Below, in pieces: positions 17,263 through 26,564 of a DNA stretch of 64,000 bases. The DNA comes from Neisseria dentiae (lineage in GTDB: Bacteria; Pseudomonadota; Gammaproteobacteria; Burkholderiales; Neisseriaceae), in the NCBI RefSeq assembly GCF_014055005.1, contig NZ_CP059570.1, positions 806,001-870,000 of the forward strand. Reading direction: 5' to 3'. The stretch's first letter is position 1; each line of letters starts with the position of its first letter. Both the position numbers and the translations under genes were made by a program. Under the pieces are notes generated by a model that was given only the letters and a program-made list of their open reading frames with translations, ran no database searches and was not told the DNA's origin.

Positions 17263-17565
17263 ATGTTGCGTTTTCCGTTGGTTTCGGGTTTGATTTTGGC
17301 ATTAAGTTCGTGTGCGGTGCTGCCTGGGAATAGTCAGGTGTCCGGCCTGCCCGCCCAAGTTTCCGTTCCCGTTATCATTGCTCCGCAGGTAGAAAAATCC
17401 CAAGAATCCGCCGTTTATGTTTGTACGCTAAACGCCTTTACCGAAACCTATAAAGCTGAAAGCACAAATCGCGGTAAAGCCAAATTATCCGTTAAAAAGC
17501 AATGTTTGGCAGAGTTTAACGAGATGTTTTGCCGAGATAGCGACATTAAGTGTACAGCGTATTGA
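17263..17565 (+). CDS. Small predicted lipoprotein, unrecognised
   Basis: A 100-residue protein with a lipoprotein signal: MLRFPLVSGLILALSSC, lipobox ALSSC with Cys at 17. The start at 17263 is chosen because GGAG lies 7 bases before it and because a longer open frame back to 17137 would bury the signal. The mature part is short and contains three more cysteines near the C-terminus (VCTLNAF, KKQCLAEF, MFCRDSDIKCTAY), which could form disulfides in the periplasm. I do not recognise the family. It is followed by a long DUS hairpin. Confidence 0.7.
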   Translation: MLRFPLVSGLILALSSCAVLPGNSQVSGLPAQVSVPVIIAPQVEKSQESAVYVCTLNAFTETYKAESTNRGKAKLSVKKQCLAEFNEMFCRDSDIKCTAY

Positions 17566-17583
17566 CGGCTGAAACCCCGGGTA

Positions 17584-17627
17584 ATTGCTCAGGCCGTCTG
17601 AAAATGTTTTCAGACGGCCTGAGCAAT
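17584..17627. terminator. Long DUS hairpin between convergent genes
   Basis: AATTGCTC plus AGGCCGTCTGAAAA pairs with its complement ending GAGCAAT, giving a stem of about 20 base pairs followed by TTTT. It serves the lipoprotein gene and the convergent CNP1 gene. Confidence 0.8.
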
Positions 17628-17635
17628 TTTGCAGA

Positions 17636-18238
17636 TTATTTGCTGCGGTTAATCATAGAAGGCGAGTATTTGCCCGCCCGCTCGCTAACCCGCTGCTGCA
17701 AAGCCTGTTGGCTGCCGGGTGTGCCGTCTTCGCAGAAAGCGCGGAACAGGGGGCCGCGGACGGGGTCGGCGCCGCTGAGAATCGAGCCGATGTTTTTCCA
17801 GCCGCCTTTGCGCGGTGCAATCCAGCGTTTGTTAACCGGGTCGCCGTAACCGAACACTTTATACGACGAACGTTTGCTCTCGCCGCCGAAAGAAGTGGGC
17901 GAGCAGTAGATGCCTTCGGCGGTTAAATTGTCGTGCCCTTGTTGCGACTGCACGTTCAACACATAACGGATAGTGCCGTCGGGCGCACGGCTGATGCTGT
18001 CGAGCAGGATTTTGGGCTGTTTGCCGAAATCGTTGCCCACATAAATATCAAACCAGCCGCTGCTTTTCGTGTCGGGAAAAGCGGGCAGGGCAACATCGGC
18101 TTCTTTGAATTCGCGCGCCGCTTTGTCGGCTTCGCTTTCTTGGTAGCGGGTGTTTTCGAGGGTGTCTTTATCGTGGCGCGGGGCAGCGGAAACTTGCAGG
18201 GCGGTTGCGGCCAGCGCAAGCAGCAGGATACGGCGCAT
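17636..18238 (-). CDS. CNP1 family periplasmic protein
   Basis: A 200-residue protein with a cleavable signal peptide (MRRILLLALAATALQVSA). The mature region has SGWFDIYVGNDFGKQPKILLDSIS and EGIYCSPTSFGGESKRSSYKVFGYGDP, matching the CNP1-like domain (named from a cryptic neisserial protein). Function is unknown; it is expected in the periplasm or outer membrane. Two cysteines (in GIYCSP and RAFCEDG) could form a disulfide. It is transcribed away from gyrA. Confidence 0.8.
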   Translation of the reverse strand: MRRILLLALAATALQVSAAPRHDKDTLENTRYQESEADKAAREFKEADVALPAFPDTKSSGWFDIYVGNDFGKQPKILLDSISRAPDGTIRYVLNVQSQQGHDNLTAEGIYCSPTSFGGESKRSSYKVFGYGDPVNKRWIAPRKGGWKNIGSILSGADPVRGPLFRAFCEDGTPGSQQALQQRVSERAGKYSPSMINRSK

Positions 18239-18432
18239 AAGGCTCTCCGTGGGTTGGAAACAGCCGCCATTGTAAGGTGGAGGGCAGGCGGGTGCAACGG
18301 CGGCAGGCGGCGGCGGGCGTTTTTTACGCAGCTTAGCATATGCTTGCAGACCGCGAAGGCCGTTTGAAAAAGGCCGTCTGAAAGGCGCGGGCAGGTTATC
18401 CGCACGGAAAAGGCGGAATTTTTCAGACGGCC

Positions 18433-18622
18433 CTAGGGTCTGTCGACAATTAACGCAACGGCGGTATTTTTGGTCAAAATCCCCCGTCTGCGCGTTAGGT
18501 AGCGAAGCGGACTTGCGAAGCTAAAATGCTCGCAAGGTGTTCAACCTTGCTGCGCTTTTTGCCTTGCATACGCGGTTTTTGCCTCAAAAAACCGCTTCGC
18601 CGGTCACGTCGACAGACCCTAG
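18433..18622. repeat. MITE-like element sharing IS5 ends, copy 1
   Basis: A 190-base non-coding element begins CTAGGGTCTGTCGAC and ends with the exact inverse at 18608-18622, the same 15 bases that end the IS5-family element at 434-1251. The interior (GGCGGTATTTTTGGTCAAAA ... CTCAAAAAACCGCTTCGCCG) matches the copy at 25277-25441 in the opposite direction. It carries an extra 26-base insert at 18498-18523. It ends 92 bases before gyrA. The gap between the CNP1 gene and gyrA otherwise holds only DUS copies. Confidence 0.85.
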
Positions 18623-18714
18623 CGGCGTTATACAAAATATCCCGAACGCGCCAATTCAGGCGTGTTTTATGCTAAAATGCCGCAAAATTTTTTCTATGAA
18701 ATCACTATTCCGCC

Positions 18715-21513
18715 ATGACCGACGCAACCACACGCAACGACCATCATTTTGCCCTCGAAACCCTCCCCATCAGCCTTGAAGAAGAAATGCGCAGAAGCTA
18801 CCTCGATTACGCCATGAGCGTGATTGTGGGGCGCGCGCTGCCGGATGTGCGCGACGGCTTGAAGCCCGTGCACCGCCGCGTTCTGTACGCGATGCACGAG
18901 CTGAAAAACAACTGGAACAGCGCTTATAAAAAGTCTGCCCGTATCGTCGGCGACGTCATCGGTAAATACCACCCGCACGGCGACAGTGCGGTTTACGACA
19001 CCATCGTACGCATGGCGCAGGATTTCTCGATGCGCTATGTGTTGGTCGACGGCCAGGGCAACTTCGGCTCGGTTGACGGCGACGGCGCGGCGGCGATGCG
19101 TTACACCGAAATCCGCATGGCGAAAATCGCCCACGAAATGCTGGCCGACATCGAAGAAGAAACCGTTAACTTCGGCCCCAACTACGACGGCAGCGAAAGC
19201 GAGCCGCTGGTGTTGCCCACCCGTTTCCCCGCCTTGCTGGTTAACGGCTCTTCCGGCATCGCCGTGGGCATGGCCACCAATATTCCGCCGCATAATCTGC
19301 CCGACACCATCGATGCCTGTCTGAAACTCTTGGCCGAGCCGCAAACCGAGATCGACGAACTCATCAACATCATCAAAGCCCCCGATTTCCCCACCGGCGC
19401 CACCATCTACGGCCTCTCCGGCGTGCGCGAAGGTTATAAAACCGGCCGCGGCCGCGTGGTGATGCGCGGCAAAACCCACATCGAGCCTATCGGCAAAAAC
19501 GGCGAGCGCGAAGCCATCATCATCGACGAAATCCCCTATCAGGTGAACAAAGCCAAACTGGTGGAAAAAATCGGCGAACTGGTGCGCGACAAGGTGCTGG
19601 AAGGCATTTCCGATTTGCGCGACGAATCCGACAAATCGGGCATGCGCGTGGTGATTGAACTCAAGCGCAACGAAAACGCCGAAGTGGTGCTCAACCAGCT
19701 CTACAAACTCACCCAGCTGCAAGACAGCTTCGGCATCAATATGGTGGCTCTGGTTGATGGCCAGCCGCGCCTGTTGAACCTGAAGCAGATTTTGAGCGAG
19801 TTTCTGCGCCACCGCCGCGAAGTCGTTACCCGCCGCACTCTGTTCCGCCTGAAAAAAGCGCGCCACGAAGGCCATATCGCCGAAGGCAAAGCGGTGGCCT
19901 TGTCGAACATCGACGAGATGATTCAGCTCATCAAAGAATCCGCCGATGCACCCGAAGCCAAAGAAAAACTGTTGTCGCGCCCGTGGCAGTCGGGCTTAGT
20001 GGGCGAAATGCTCTCCCGCACCGATTTGGATATGCAGATGGCGCGCCCCGAAGGTTTGCCCGCCGGACTCGGCTTGCAAAGCGGCGGCTATTTTCTGAGT
20101 GACATTCAGGCCGACGCCATTTTGCGCATGAGCCTGCGCAACCTCACCGGCCTCGACCAAGACACCATCGTGGCCGACTACAAAACCATCATGGGGCAGA
20201 TTATTGATTTTCTGGATATTTTAGCCAAGCCCGAGCGCATCACCGCCATCATTCACGAAGAACTGGAAGAAATCAAAACCAACTTCGGCGATGAGCGCCG
20301 CAGCGAAATCAACCCCTTCGGCGGCGACATTGCCGACGAAGACCTGATTCCGCCGCGCGAAATGGTGGTGACGCTCACCCACGGCGGCTACATCAAAACC
20401 CAGCCCACCACCGATTATCAGGCGCAGCGCCGCGGCGGTCGCGGCAAACAGGCCGCCGCCACCAAAGACGAAGACTTTATCGAAACCCTGTTTGTGGCCA
20501 ACACCCACGATTACCTGATGTGTTTCACCAATTTCGGCAAATGCCACTGGATTAAAGTGTACAAACTGCCCGAAGGCGGGCGCAACAGCCGTGGCCGCCC
20601 GATTAACAACGTCATCCAATTGGACGAAGGCGAAAAAGTGAGCGCCATCATGGCCGTTCGCGAGTTCCCCGAAGACGAATACGTATTCTTCGCCACCGCG
20701 CAGGGCATGGTGAAAAAAGTGCAGCTTTCCGCCTTCAAAAACGTGCGCGCGCAAGGCATCAAGGCCATCGCCCTCAAAGACGGCGATTCGCTGGTGGGCG
20801 TGGCCAAAACCTCCGGCACCAGCGACATCATGCTGTTCTCCAACCTCGGCAAAGCCATCCGCTTTAACGAATATTACGAGCGCAACGGCGAGGCCGACGA
20901 TTTGGAAAACGAAGATTCAGACGGCCTCGATGCGGAAGCCGAAACCGAACACGACGAAACGGATGGCGCCGATGCGCCCGTGCTGAAAGGCAACGGCGTG
21001 CGCCCGTCCGGCCGCGGCAGCGGCGGCCTGCGCGGTATGCGCCTGCCCAAAGGCGGCCGCATCGTCAGCCTGCTGGTTTCCGCGCCCGACAACACCGAGC
21101 AGCAGGTGCTCACCGCCACGCAAAACGGCTACGGCAAACGCACGCCGATTGAAGATTACAGCCGCAAAGGCAAAGGCGGGCAGGGCATCATCGCCATCGA
21201 CACCGGCGAGCGCAACGGCGAACTGGTGGCCGCAACGTTGGTAAACGAAAGCGACGATTTGATGCTGATTACCAGCGGCGGCGTGCTCATCCGCACCAAA
21301 GTCGAGCAAATCCGCGAAACCGGCCGCGCCGCCCAAGGCGTGCGCCTGATTAACCTCGACGAAGGCGAAACGCTGGTGAGCCTGGAGCGGATTGCCGAGC
21401 CGGAAGAAGACGAAGACGTACCGGCAGCAGGCGAAGGCGCGGAAAACGATGGTGAAAACGCCGAAACCGAATCTGCCGCCGAAGATGTTGCCAGTGATGA
21501 CGGGCAAGCGTAA
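18715..21513 (+). CDS. gyrA: DNA gyrase subunit A
   Basis: The 932-residue protein is the breakage-rejoining subunit of gyrase (A2B2), which introduces negative supercoils. Visible features: the winged-helix region, the catalytic tyrosine at residue 130 in [12 protein letters not shown], and the C-terminal beta-pinwheel with its GyrA box (QRRGGRG, near residue 564). The quinolone-resistance-determining region reads [10 protein letters not shown], with Ser91 and Asp95, the susceptible form in gonococcal numbering. An acidic insertion (about residues 725-755, [18 protein letters not shown]) and an acidic tail extend the C-terminal domain; the SDGL in it is encoded by an uptake sequence. A DUS hairpin ends the gene. 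Confidence 0.97.
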   Translation: MTDATTRNDHHFALETLPISLEEEMRRSYLDYAMSVIVGRALPDVRDGLKPVHRRVLYAMHELKNNWNSAYKKSARIVGDVIGKYHPHGDSAVYDTIVRMAQDFSMRYVLVDGQGNFGSVDGDGAAAMRYTEIRMAKIAHEMLADIEEETVNFGPNYDGSESEPLVLPTRFPALLVNGSSGIAVGMATNIPPHNLPDTIDACLKLLAEPQTEIDELINIIKAPDFPTGATIYGLSGVREGYKTGRGRVVMRGKTHIEPIGKNGEREAIIIDEIPYQVNKAKLVEKIGELVRDKVLEGISDLRDESDKSGMRVVIELKRNENAEVVLNQLYKLTQLQDSFGINMVALVDGQPRLLNLKQILSEFLRHRREVVTRRTLFRLKKARHEGHIAEGKAVALSNIDEMIQLIKESADAPEAKEKLLSRPWQSGLVGEMLSRTDLDMQMARPEGLPAGLGLQSGGYFLSDIQADAILRMSLRNLTGLDQDTIVADYKTIMGQIIDFLDILAKPERITAIIHEELEEIKTNFGDERRSEINPFGGDIADEDLIPPREMVVTLTHGGYIKTQPTTDYQAQRRGGRGKQAAATKDEDFIETLFVANTHDYLMCFTNFGKCHWIKVYKLPEGGRNSRGRPINNVIQLDEGEKVSAIMAVREFPEDEYVFFATAQGMVKKVQLSAFKNVRAQGIKAIALKDGDSLVGVAKTSGTSDIMLFSNLGKAIRFNEYYERNGEADDLENEDSDGLDAEAETEHDETDGADAPVLKGNGVRPSGRGSGGLRGMRLPKGGRIVSLLVSAPDNTEQQVLTATQNGYGKRTPIEDYSRKGKGGQGIIAIDTGERNGELVAATLVNESDDLMLITSGGVLIRTKVEQIRETGRAAQGVRLINLDEGETLVSLERIAEPEEDEDVPAAGEGAENDGENAETESAAEDVASDDGQA

Positions 21514-21536
21514 GCGGTAAGCAGAAGTGATAATCA

Positions 21537-21569
21537 AGGCCGTCTGAAAACTTGTTTTTCAGACGGCCT
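21537..21569 (+). terminator. Inverted DUS pair after gyrA
   Basis: AGGCCGTCTGAA and complement with a 9-base loop, 24 bases after the gyrA stop and followed by TTTTAT. Confidence 0.75.
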
Positions 21570-21618
21570 TTTATGTCAATAACTATTACAGTCAATCAAG
21601 CTAAGAAAAAGTAATGCA

Positions 21619-21705
21619 CGTCATACTCGGGCTTGACCCGAGTATTTTGTTGGTTTTCAGTAGTTTTTAAAAAGTGAGATACTCGGGTCAGGCTCGGGTA
21701 TAACG
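21619..21705. repeat. Family R repeat, paired units
   Basis: CGTCATACTCGGGCTTGACC... and an inverted, slightly decayed second unit ending GGGTATAACG are separated by about 33 bases. The rest of the 350-base gap between gyrA and the AEC gene holds a second DUS hairpin at 21777-21808 and a short tandem-like duplication of GGTTGCTAAGTAAG. Confidence 0.65.
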
Positions 21706-21776
21706 GAACGGTTGCTAAGTAAGCAGTTTAACGGTTGCTAAGTAAGTAGTTCAATGATGGCTGGCAGCCAGTATCC

Positions 21777-21808
21777 AGGCCGTCTGAAAATCGTTTTTCA
21801 GACGGCCT
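21777..21808 (-). terminator. Inverted DUS pair after the AEC transporter gene
   Basis: AGGCCGTCTGAAAA and its complement with a short loop, 57 bases beyond the stop of the minus-strand AEC gene. Confidence 0.65.
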
Positions 21809-21864
21809 AAACGGCTTGCAAAGGTCTGCACAATATTAACGTTGCTGATGTGTCTTGTTTTTAC

Positions 21865-22773
21865 TCAAATAACCAGCCACAACACCACCGGCAGCGTTAC
21901 CATGGCCAACAGGGTTTGCAGGCTGATGATGCTGGCCATCAAAGCATGGTTGCCGCCGAGCATTTTGGTGAGCGCATAAGCGCTCGGTGCGGTGGGTAGG
22001 GCGAAAAACAGTGTGATAATCTGTTGTTCCAAACCGTCCAAACCGGCGAATGTGCACAGCAGATAAGCCGCCGCCGGCGCGGCGGTCAGGCGCAGCAGGC
22101 TGTTGGCGGCGATTAGGGCATAGTCTTTCTCATCGGCCATAAAAGTCAGGCCGGCGCCGATACACAGCAAACCCAGCGGCAAACTGGCCGAGGCCAACAG
22201 TTTGATAAAGTCTTGCAGCCCCTGCCAAAGTGGCAGCGACAGCAGGTTAAACGCCAGCGCCGCCACGCAGCTGATAATCAGCGGGTTTTTGATGATGTTC
22301 AGCACCATAATCCGGGCGGAAACGTGTTGGTGATGGCTGAGCGACAATACCGAAAACACGTTTATCAGCGGAATCGAAAACGCGATAATCAGCGAAAACA
22401 GCGCCAGCCCCTGCTCTTGGAATGCCGCCGCGCTCAAGGCCAGCCCGATGTAGGTGTTGAAGCGGATCAGGCTCTGAACATACACGCCTAAATTTTTCTC
22501 ATTGATTTTAAAAATAAATTTGCAAAGATAAACCGCCGCAACCAACAGGCTGACGATGGCGAGCGCGGCGAACAGGCTGCTTTCAAACACGCCCAACCCG
22601 ATATCGGCGCCGGATAAGCTGGAAAACAGCAGCGCGGGAAACAGAAAATAATAATTCAGCTTGTCGATGAAAAGCCACGTTTCACGGGGGATAAACCGGT
22701 AGCGGTTGAGCAAAACACCGCTGATGATGCACAAAATCAGCGGTATCAGGCCGGTAGCGATTAAGGCGGTCAT
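21865..22773 (-). CDS. AEC family (auxin efflux carrier-like) permease
   Basis: A 302-residue protein with about ten hydrophobic helices arranged in two halves, as in the bacterial AEC family (malonate, malate or auxin carriers). The N-terminus IATGLIPLILCIISGVLLNRY and the C-terminal half segment PLGLLCIGAGLTF followed by LPTAPSAYALTKMLGGN are typical, the latter containing the conserved APSAY motif. It probably moves a small carboxylate across the inner membrane. It is divergent from an IclR regulator 111 bases away, which may control it. Confidence 0.8.
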   Translation of the reverse strand: MTALIATGLIPLILCIISGVLLNRYRFIPRETWLFIDKLNYYFLFPALLFSSLSGADIGLGVFESSLFAALAIVSLLVAAVYLCKFIFKINEKNLGVYVQSLIRFNTYIGLALSAAAFQEQGLALFSLIIAFSIPLINVFSVLSLSHHQHVSARIMVLNIIKNPLIISCVAALAFNLLSLPLWQGLQDFIKLLASASLPLGLLCIGAGLTFMADEKDYALIAANSLLRLTAAPAAAYLLCTFAGLDGLEQQIITLFFALPTAPSAYALTKMLGGNHALMASIISLQTLLAMVTLPVVLWLVI

Positions 22774-22884
22774 GGCGGTTTCTCCCGGGAATAAGGTTTT
22801 TTGAATTTAAGCCACTATAATCAAATCGGCGGGGGCGGACAATACAGCCGACTATGCCGGATAAATTTTTGCAAGAGATGGAAA

Positions 22885-23598
22885 ATGGTAAACGAAACGC
22901 GCAATATCCAATCGGTCGAACGGGCGATGTATCTGCTGGAACAAGTGGCCGCTGCGGGCGGGCGCGTGCGCCTGAATGATTTGGCCGAACAATCGGGGGT
23001 GAACAAAACCACGCTGCACGGTCTGCTGAACACGCTTTGCGCCCTCGGCTACATCGGGCGGGAAGGCAAATATTATGTATTGGGGCTGCGTTTGCGCGAA
23101 ATCGCCCAGTTTTTGTCGGACGAAGACGAAAAACTGCGTTTGCATTTTCGGGCTTTGGTTGAAAAACTGCACCAGAGCAGCGGCGAAAATGTTTATTTGG
23201 CCGTGCCCTGCGGCACCCGCGGTTATCTGTATATCGATTTTTTAGGCAGCGGCGATTATTTCAAAGGCGTCAGCCCGCGCGGGCGGCGGGAAGGCTTGAC
23301 CACTTCGGCCATGGGCAAGGTTTTTCTGGCCAATATCCCCGAAATGGCCCACAGCCTGAGAAGGGCGGAAAAGCTGCCGCCGCAAATAGGCGCGGAATTA
23401 CAGCAAATATCGGCATGCGGCTACGCCTTGGATTTGGAAGTGGCGGAAGCAGGGCTGAACGCATTTGCGCTTCCCTTGCGGCGCAACGGCAGAACGGTGG
23501 CGGGCGTTTCGGTGGCCGGGCCGGCGGAAAACCTGCCTCAAAAGCGCTTGGTTGCTTTGGCGGAAGAGGCCATGCGTTGGGTGGCGGCTTTCCAATAG
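22885..23598 (+). CDS. IclR family transcriptional regulator
   Basis: A 237-residue regulator with an N-terminal winged helix-turn-helix (SVERAMYLLEQVAAAGGRVRLNDLAEQSGVNKTTLHGLLNTL) and a C-terminal effector-binding GAF-like domain (YLYIDFLGSGDYFKGVSPRGRREGLTTSAMGKVFLA). The ATG at 22885 matches the family start; a frame extends to 22801 without homology. IclR proteins sense small carboxylates. The divergent neighbour is an AEC-type carboxylate carrier, so it is a plausible target. It also faces the YbiU-like gene downstream. Confidence 0.85.
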   Translation: MVNETRNIQSVERAMYLLEQVAAAGGRVRLNDLAEQSGVNKTTLHGLLNTLCALGYIGREGKYYVLGLRLREIAQFLSDEDEKLRLHFRALVEKLHQSSGENVYLAVPCGTRGYLYIDFLGSGDYFKGVSPRGRREGLTTSAMGKVFLANIPEMAHSLRRAEKLPPQIGAELQQISACGYALDLEVAEAGLNAFALPLRRNGRTVAGVSVAGPAENLPQKRLVALAEEAMRWVAAFQ

Positions 23599-23654
23599 AA
23601 CCCGAACAGTTAGGGATTTGGCCGTCTGAAAGAATAAGCCTGTCTGAAAACATA

Positions 23655-23816
23655 AGAGACCTTTGCAAAACCCCCATCTGCGGCGCATTTCTGCGTTGTG
23701 TGTTTATGCCCTTTAGGGTACTGCTCGCTCGCTTGCCTAACTCTATGTTATGTCTGCGCTCGCTGCGCTGCTATGCCTTGAACTGCATCCACATCTGAGG
23801 GTTTTGCAAAGGTCTC
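23655..23816. repeat. Short inverted-repeat element, family E, copy 3
   Basis: A 162-base unit bounded by GAGACCTTTGCAAAACCCCC and its inverse (two mismatches), with the same interior as the copy at 4021. This gap before the YbiU-like gene also holds AGCCTGTCTGAA at 23637, an inverted CCTGTCTGAA unit at 23851, a DUS at 23869 and a single family R unit at 23937-23967. Confidence 0.75.
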
Positions 23817-24020
23817 ATAAAGTTTGACCATGTCGAATTTTAAGCGGTTTTTCAGACAGGCCTGTTTTTTCAGACGGCCTTTTTCGGTAATCTGAAGCCG
23901 TGTGCGACACGCATATGGTCAATTAAAAAGCATTCGCGTCATCCTCGGGCTTCACCCGGGTATGACGGAGCTGTTGATATAAACACACAAACCCAAAACC
24001 ATCTTTAAAGGAGAAAACCG

Positions 24021-25265
24021 ATGGCACATATGGAAATGCCCGCCGACGTAGGCGCCACCATCAAAGCAACCAAACAGCAATTGAAAGCCGCATTGCCCGA
24101 TTACAAACGGGTGTTCGACGAAGTGGAAGCCGACATCCGCGCGCAAGTGGAGGAAATCAAAGCCATACGGGCCGCAGGCGGCAACCCGATTCCCCGGCTT
24201 CAGGCCGACGATATTGTTAACGGCAAGATTACCGCCGAACAAATCAGCGATATCCGCAAGCGCGGCTGCGTGGTGGTTCACGGCGTGTTCGACCGCGCCG
24301 CCACCGAGCAATGGAACCGCGACATCGGCGAATATCTCGACGGCAATAATTTTGAAGAAGCGCTGAAAAACGCCGCCGAAGACAACTATTTCGGCACGCT
24401 TAACGAAGGCAAACCGCAGATTTACGGCGTTTATTGGAGCAAACCGCAGGTGCTGGCGCGGCAGGACGAGCGCATGAAGAAAGTGCAATGCTTTCTCAAC
24501 GGCTTGTGGAAAACCGAATCCGGCGGCAAACAGCATTTCGACCCCGACAACATCATCTCTTATGCCGACCGCGTGCGCCGCCGCCCGCCGCGTTCCAAAC
24601 CGCTGGGCCTGTCGCCCCATGTGGACAGCGGCACCATCGAACGCTGGCTCGATGAAAATTTCCGCTACGTTTACCGCAACGTGTTCAACGGCAACTGGCG
24701 CGAATACGACCCGTTCGACGGCGACGGCCGCACCGAAGTGCGCGAAATCCCATCGCCCGCCAACGCCTCGATTTTCCGCACCTTCCAAGGCTGGACCTCG
24801 CTGTCGCCGCAGCGCACGCACGGCGGAACCCTGAAACTGGTGCCGGTGGCCAACGGCATGGCGTATATCTTGCTGCGCGCCTTGCAGGACGATGTGGCCG
24901 AAGACGATTTTTGCGGCGCGCAGCCCAAGCGTGCCTTAGGTGTTTTCGAGCAATGGCACGGCCTCTTGTTGGAAGCCGAATGCCCGATTCCCGATATGGA
25001 AGCCGGCGATTGCGTGTTTTGGCATTGCGATCTGGTGCATTCCGTCAAAGCGGAGCATAACGGCGAATTCGACAGCAATGTGATGTATATCGGCGTAGCG
25101 CCGCGCTGCCCGAAAAACGAAGCCTATCTGGACGGTCAGTGGGCCGCGTTTGTGGAGGGCAAATCACCGCCGGATTTCGCTGCTGATGACTTCGAAACCA
25201 CTTTCAAAGGCCGTGCCACCGAGGCGGATTTAACCGAGTTGGGTAGGGCGCAGCTGCAAAGATAG
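24021..25265 (+). CDS. YbiU-like DUF1479 protein, probable 2-oxoglutarate/Fe(II)-type oxygenase fold
   Basis: A 414-residue protein that matches the E. coli YbiU/DUF1479 family along its length: [53 protein letters not shown] and [19 protein letters not shown] candidate metal-binding HxD (HVDSG, about residues 198-200) and a later His in [11 protein letters not shown] agree with a cupin-like non-haem iron fold. No reaction is established for the family. It has a good Shine-Dalgarno (AAAGGAG). Flanking DNA carries uptake sequences of a second dialect, which suggests it arrived by transfer. It has no partner gene in an operon. Confidence 0.85.
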   Translation: MAHMEMPADVGATIKATKQQLKAALPDYKRVFDEVEADIRAQVEEIKAIRAAGGNPIPRLQADDIVNGKITAEQISDIRKRGCVVVHGVFDRAATEQWNRDIGEYLDGNNFEEALKNAAEDNYFGTLNEGKPQIYGVYWSKPQVLARQDERMKKVQCFLNGLWKTESGGKQHFDPDNIISYADRVRRRPPRSKPLGLSPHVDSGTIERWLDENFRYVYRNVFNGNWREYDPFDGDGRTEVREIPSPANASIFRTFQGWTSLSPQRTHGGTLKLVPVANGMAYILLRALQDDVAEDDFCGAQPKRALGVFEQWHGLLLEAECPIPDMEAGDCVFWHCDLVHSVKAEHNGEFDSNVMYIGVAPRCPKNEAYLDGQWAAFVEGKSPPDFAADDFETTFKGRATEADLTELGRAQLQR

Positions 25266-25276
25266 CGGTGTAGAAA

Positions 25277-25441
25277 CTAGGGTCTGTCGACGTGACCGGC
25301 GAAGCGGTTTTTTGAGGCAAAAACCGCGTATGCAAGGCAAAAAGCGCAGCAAGGTTGAACACCTTGCGAGCATTTTTAACGCCGCAGACGGGGGATTTTG
25401 ACCAAAAATACCGCCGTTGCGTTAATTGTCGACAGACCCTA
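25277..25441. repeat. MITE-like element sharing IS5 ends, copy 2 (inverted)
   Basis: A 165-base element begins CTAGGGTCTGTCGAC and ends GTCGACAGACCCTA; its interior is the reverse complement of the copy at 18433, without the 26-base insert. It starts 11 bases after the YbiU-like stop. The 580-base gap to azoR also carries a CCTGTCTGAA hairpin (25449-25489), a paired family R unit (25535-25613) and the three-DUS cluster at 25659-25703. Confidence 0.85.
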
Positions 25442-25448
25442 AGTGTCA

Positions 25449-25489
25449 GGCCTGTCTGAAAACCGGTTTTTCTGGTTTTCAGACAGGCC
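25449..25489 (+). terminator. Hairpin made of variant uptake sequences (GGCCTGTCTGAA)
   Basis: CAGGCCTGTCTGAAAACC and its complement form a strong stem 184 bases after the YbiU-like stop. The core is CCTGTCTGAA rather than the common GCCGTCTGAA of this genome. Confidence 0.65.
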
Positions 25490-25534
25490 TGATATTTTTG
25501 CAAAACTCATTGGGCCGTCTGAAATGTTTGATTC

Positions 25535-25613
25535 CGTCATACTCGGGCTTGACCCGAGTATCTGTTATTGCTTGTGAAACAGAGAGATGCTCGGGCCAAG
25601 CCCGAGTATGACG
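25535..25613. repeat. Family R repeat, paired units
   Basis: CGTCATACTCGGGCTTGACC at the left and the inverted GATGCTCGGGCCAAGCCC... ATGACG at the right, about 24 bases apart. Confidence 0.7.
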
Positions 25614-25658
25614 CAAAGGTTTAAAGATGTTGGCAGGAATTTTGCAAAGGTTTTAGGA

Positions 25659-25703
25659 TGCCTGTCTGAAAGAATAGGCCGTCTGAAAGAATGCCTGTCT
25701 GAA
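25659..25703. repeat. Three uptake sequences of two dialects in tandem
   Basis: TGCCTGTCTGAA (25659-25670), AGGCCGTCTGAA (25676-25687) and TGCCTGTCTGAA (25692-25703) lie head to tail within 45 bases. The first and third are exact matches to the 12-base TG-wadDUS dialect; the middle is AG-DUS. Confidence 0.8.
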
Positions 25704-25844
25704 AAAAATATAGCCCCGATCGTTTGGCCGCAACCGCTCAGACGGTATCAATACATCAAACGCTTACAAAATTACCGGCCGGGCTATTTTTGATTGCCGG
25801 TTTAAATTCTGCTCACAACGTGCCAAATAATCTGCCCGGAGTTT

Positions 25845-26516
25845 TCAAACTGCCGCCGCCAATAAGGCCGCCAAACGGTCGGTTGCCGCTTCGGCGTCTG
25901 CCAACGATTGCGCCAGCCGCCCGTCGGCAAATTCGTCGTATTCGACGGCGATACTGTGCTGTTCGGTAATGCCCAAATAACTTAAAGCGGTGAATACCGA
26001 AGGCTCGACATGGTTTTTGCCATACATTTTGCCGCCGTCGTAACCGTAGTCGCCGCGTGCGCTCAGTAGCACCGCGCGTTTGCCCATGCCCGCCAGCAGC
26101 GGCCAGTAGGGATCGCCGGAGCGGTTGCGGTCGAAGCCGAAAGTACGGCCCACGCGCACGATGTTGTCTATCCATGCTTTGAACTGGGCGGGCGGGCCGA
26201 AGTTATACATCGGCACCCCGGCTACAATCAAATCGGCGGTCAAAAGTTCGTCAACCAAGGTATCGCTTTCGCGCAAAGCTTCGCGCATCGTTTGATCGCG
26301 GCGGTTTTCGGGCGTGAATGCGGCGCGTATCCATTCGCCGCTAACGGGAGAAGGCGGGTTTTGGCCGACATCGCGGTAAATCACGCGGGTGTCGGGGCGG
26401 TGTTGCAGCCATTGCCGCACAAAACGCGCACTCAGGCGGCGGGTGTGCGAGCCGTGTGCATCGGTGCCGCAAAGGCCGCTGCGGGCGCTGGCATCAAGAT
26501 GGAGCAGGGTGGTCAT
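25845..26516 (-). CDS. azoR: FMN-dependent NADH:quinone oxidoreductase / azoreductase
   Basis: A 223-residue flavodoxin-fold enzyme. It begins TTLLHLDASARSG and contains SHTRRLSARFV (FMN phosphate contacts) and VPMYNFGPPAQFKAWIDNIVRVGRTF, the hallmark of AzoR; ARGDYGYDGG precedes the C-terminal part. AzoR reduces quinones and azo compounds with NADH and two-electron transfer, protecting from quinone stress. The ATG at 26516 has AAAGGA upstream; a frame reaching 26600 lacks homology. It is divergent from a LysR regulator, with a T-N11-A box between them. Confidence 0.88.
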   Translation of the reverse strand: MTTLLHLDASARSGLCGTDAHGSHTRRLSARFVRQWLQHRPDTRVIYRDVGQNPPSPVSGEWIRAAFTPENRRDQTMREALRESDTLVDELLTADLIVAGVPMYNFGPPAQFKAWIDNIVRVGRTFGFDRNRSGDPYWPLLAGMGKRAVLLSARGDYGYDGGKMYGKNHVEPSVFTALSYLGITEQHSIAVEYDEFADGRLAQSLADAEAATDRLAALLAAAV

Positions 26517-26564
26517 GATGAATCCTTTCAAATGAATATAACTTGATTGTTTGGGTATTATCCG

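Noticed and set aside
18694..19875. Minus-strand open frame opposite gyrA (393 residues)
   Set aside because: It is a shadow frame. Its composition is typical of antisense in this genome and gyrA is unmistakable.
24021..25265. YbiU-like gene as part of a defence or novel multi-gene system
   Set aside because: It stands alone between repeats, with an IclR regulator upstream and azoR on the other strand; no partner genes suggest a system.
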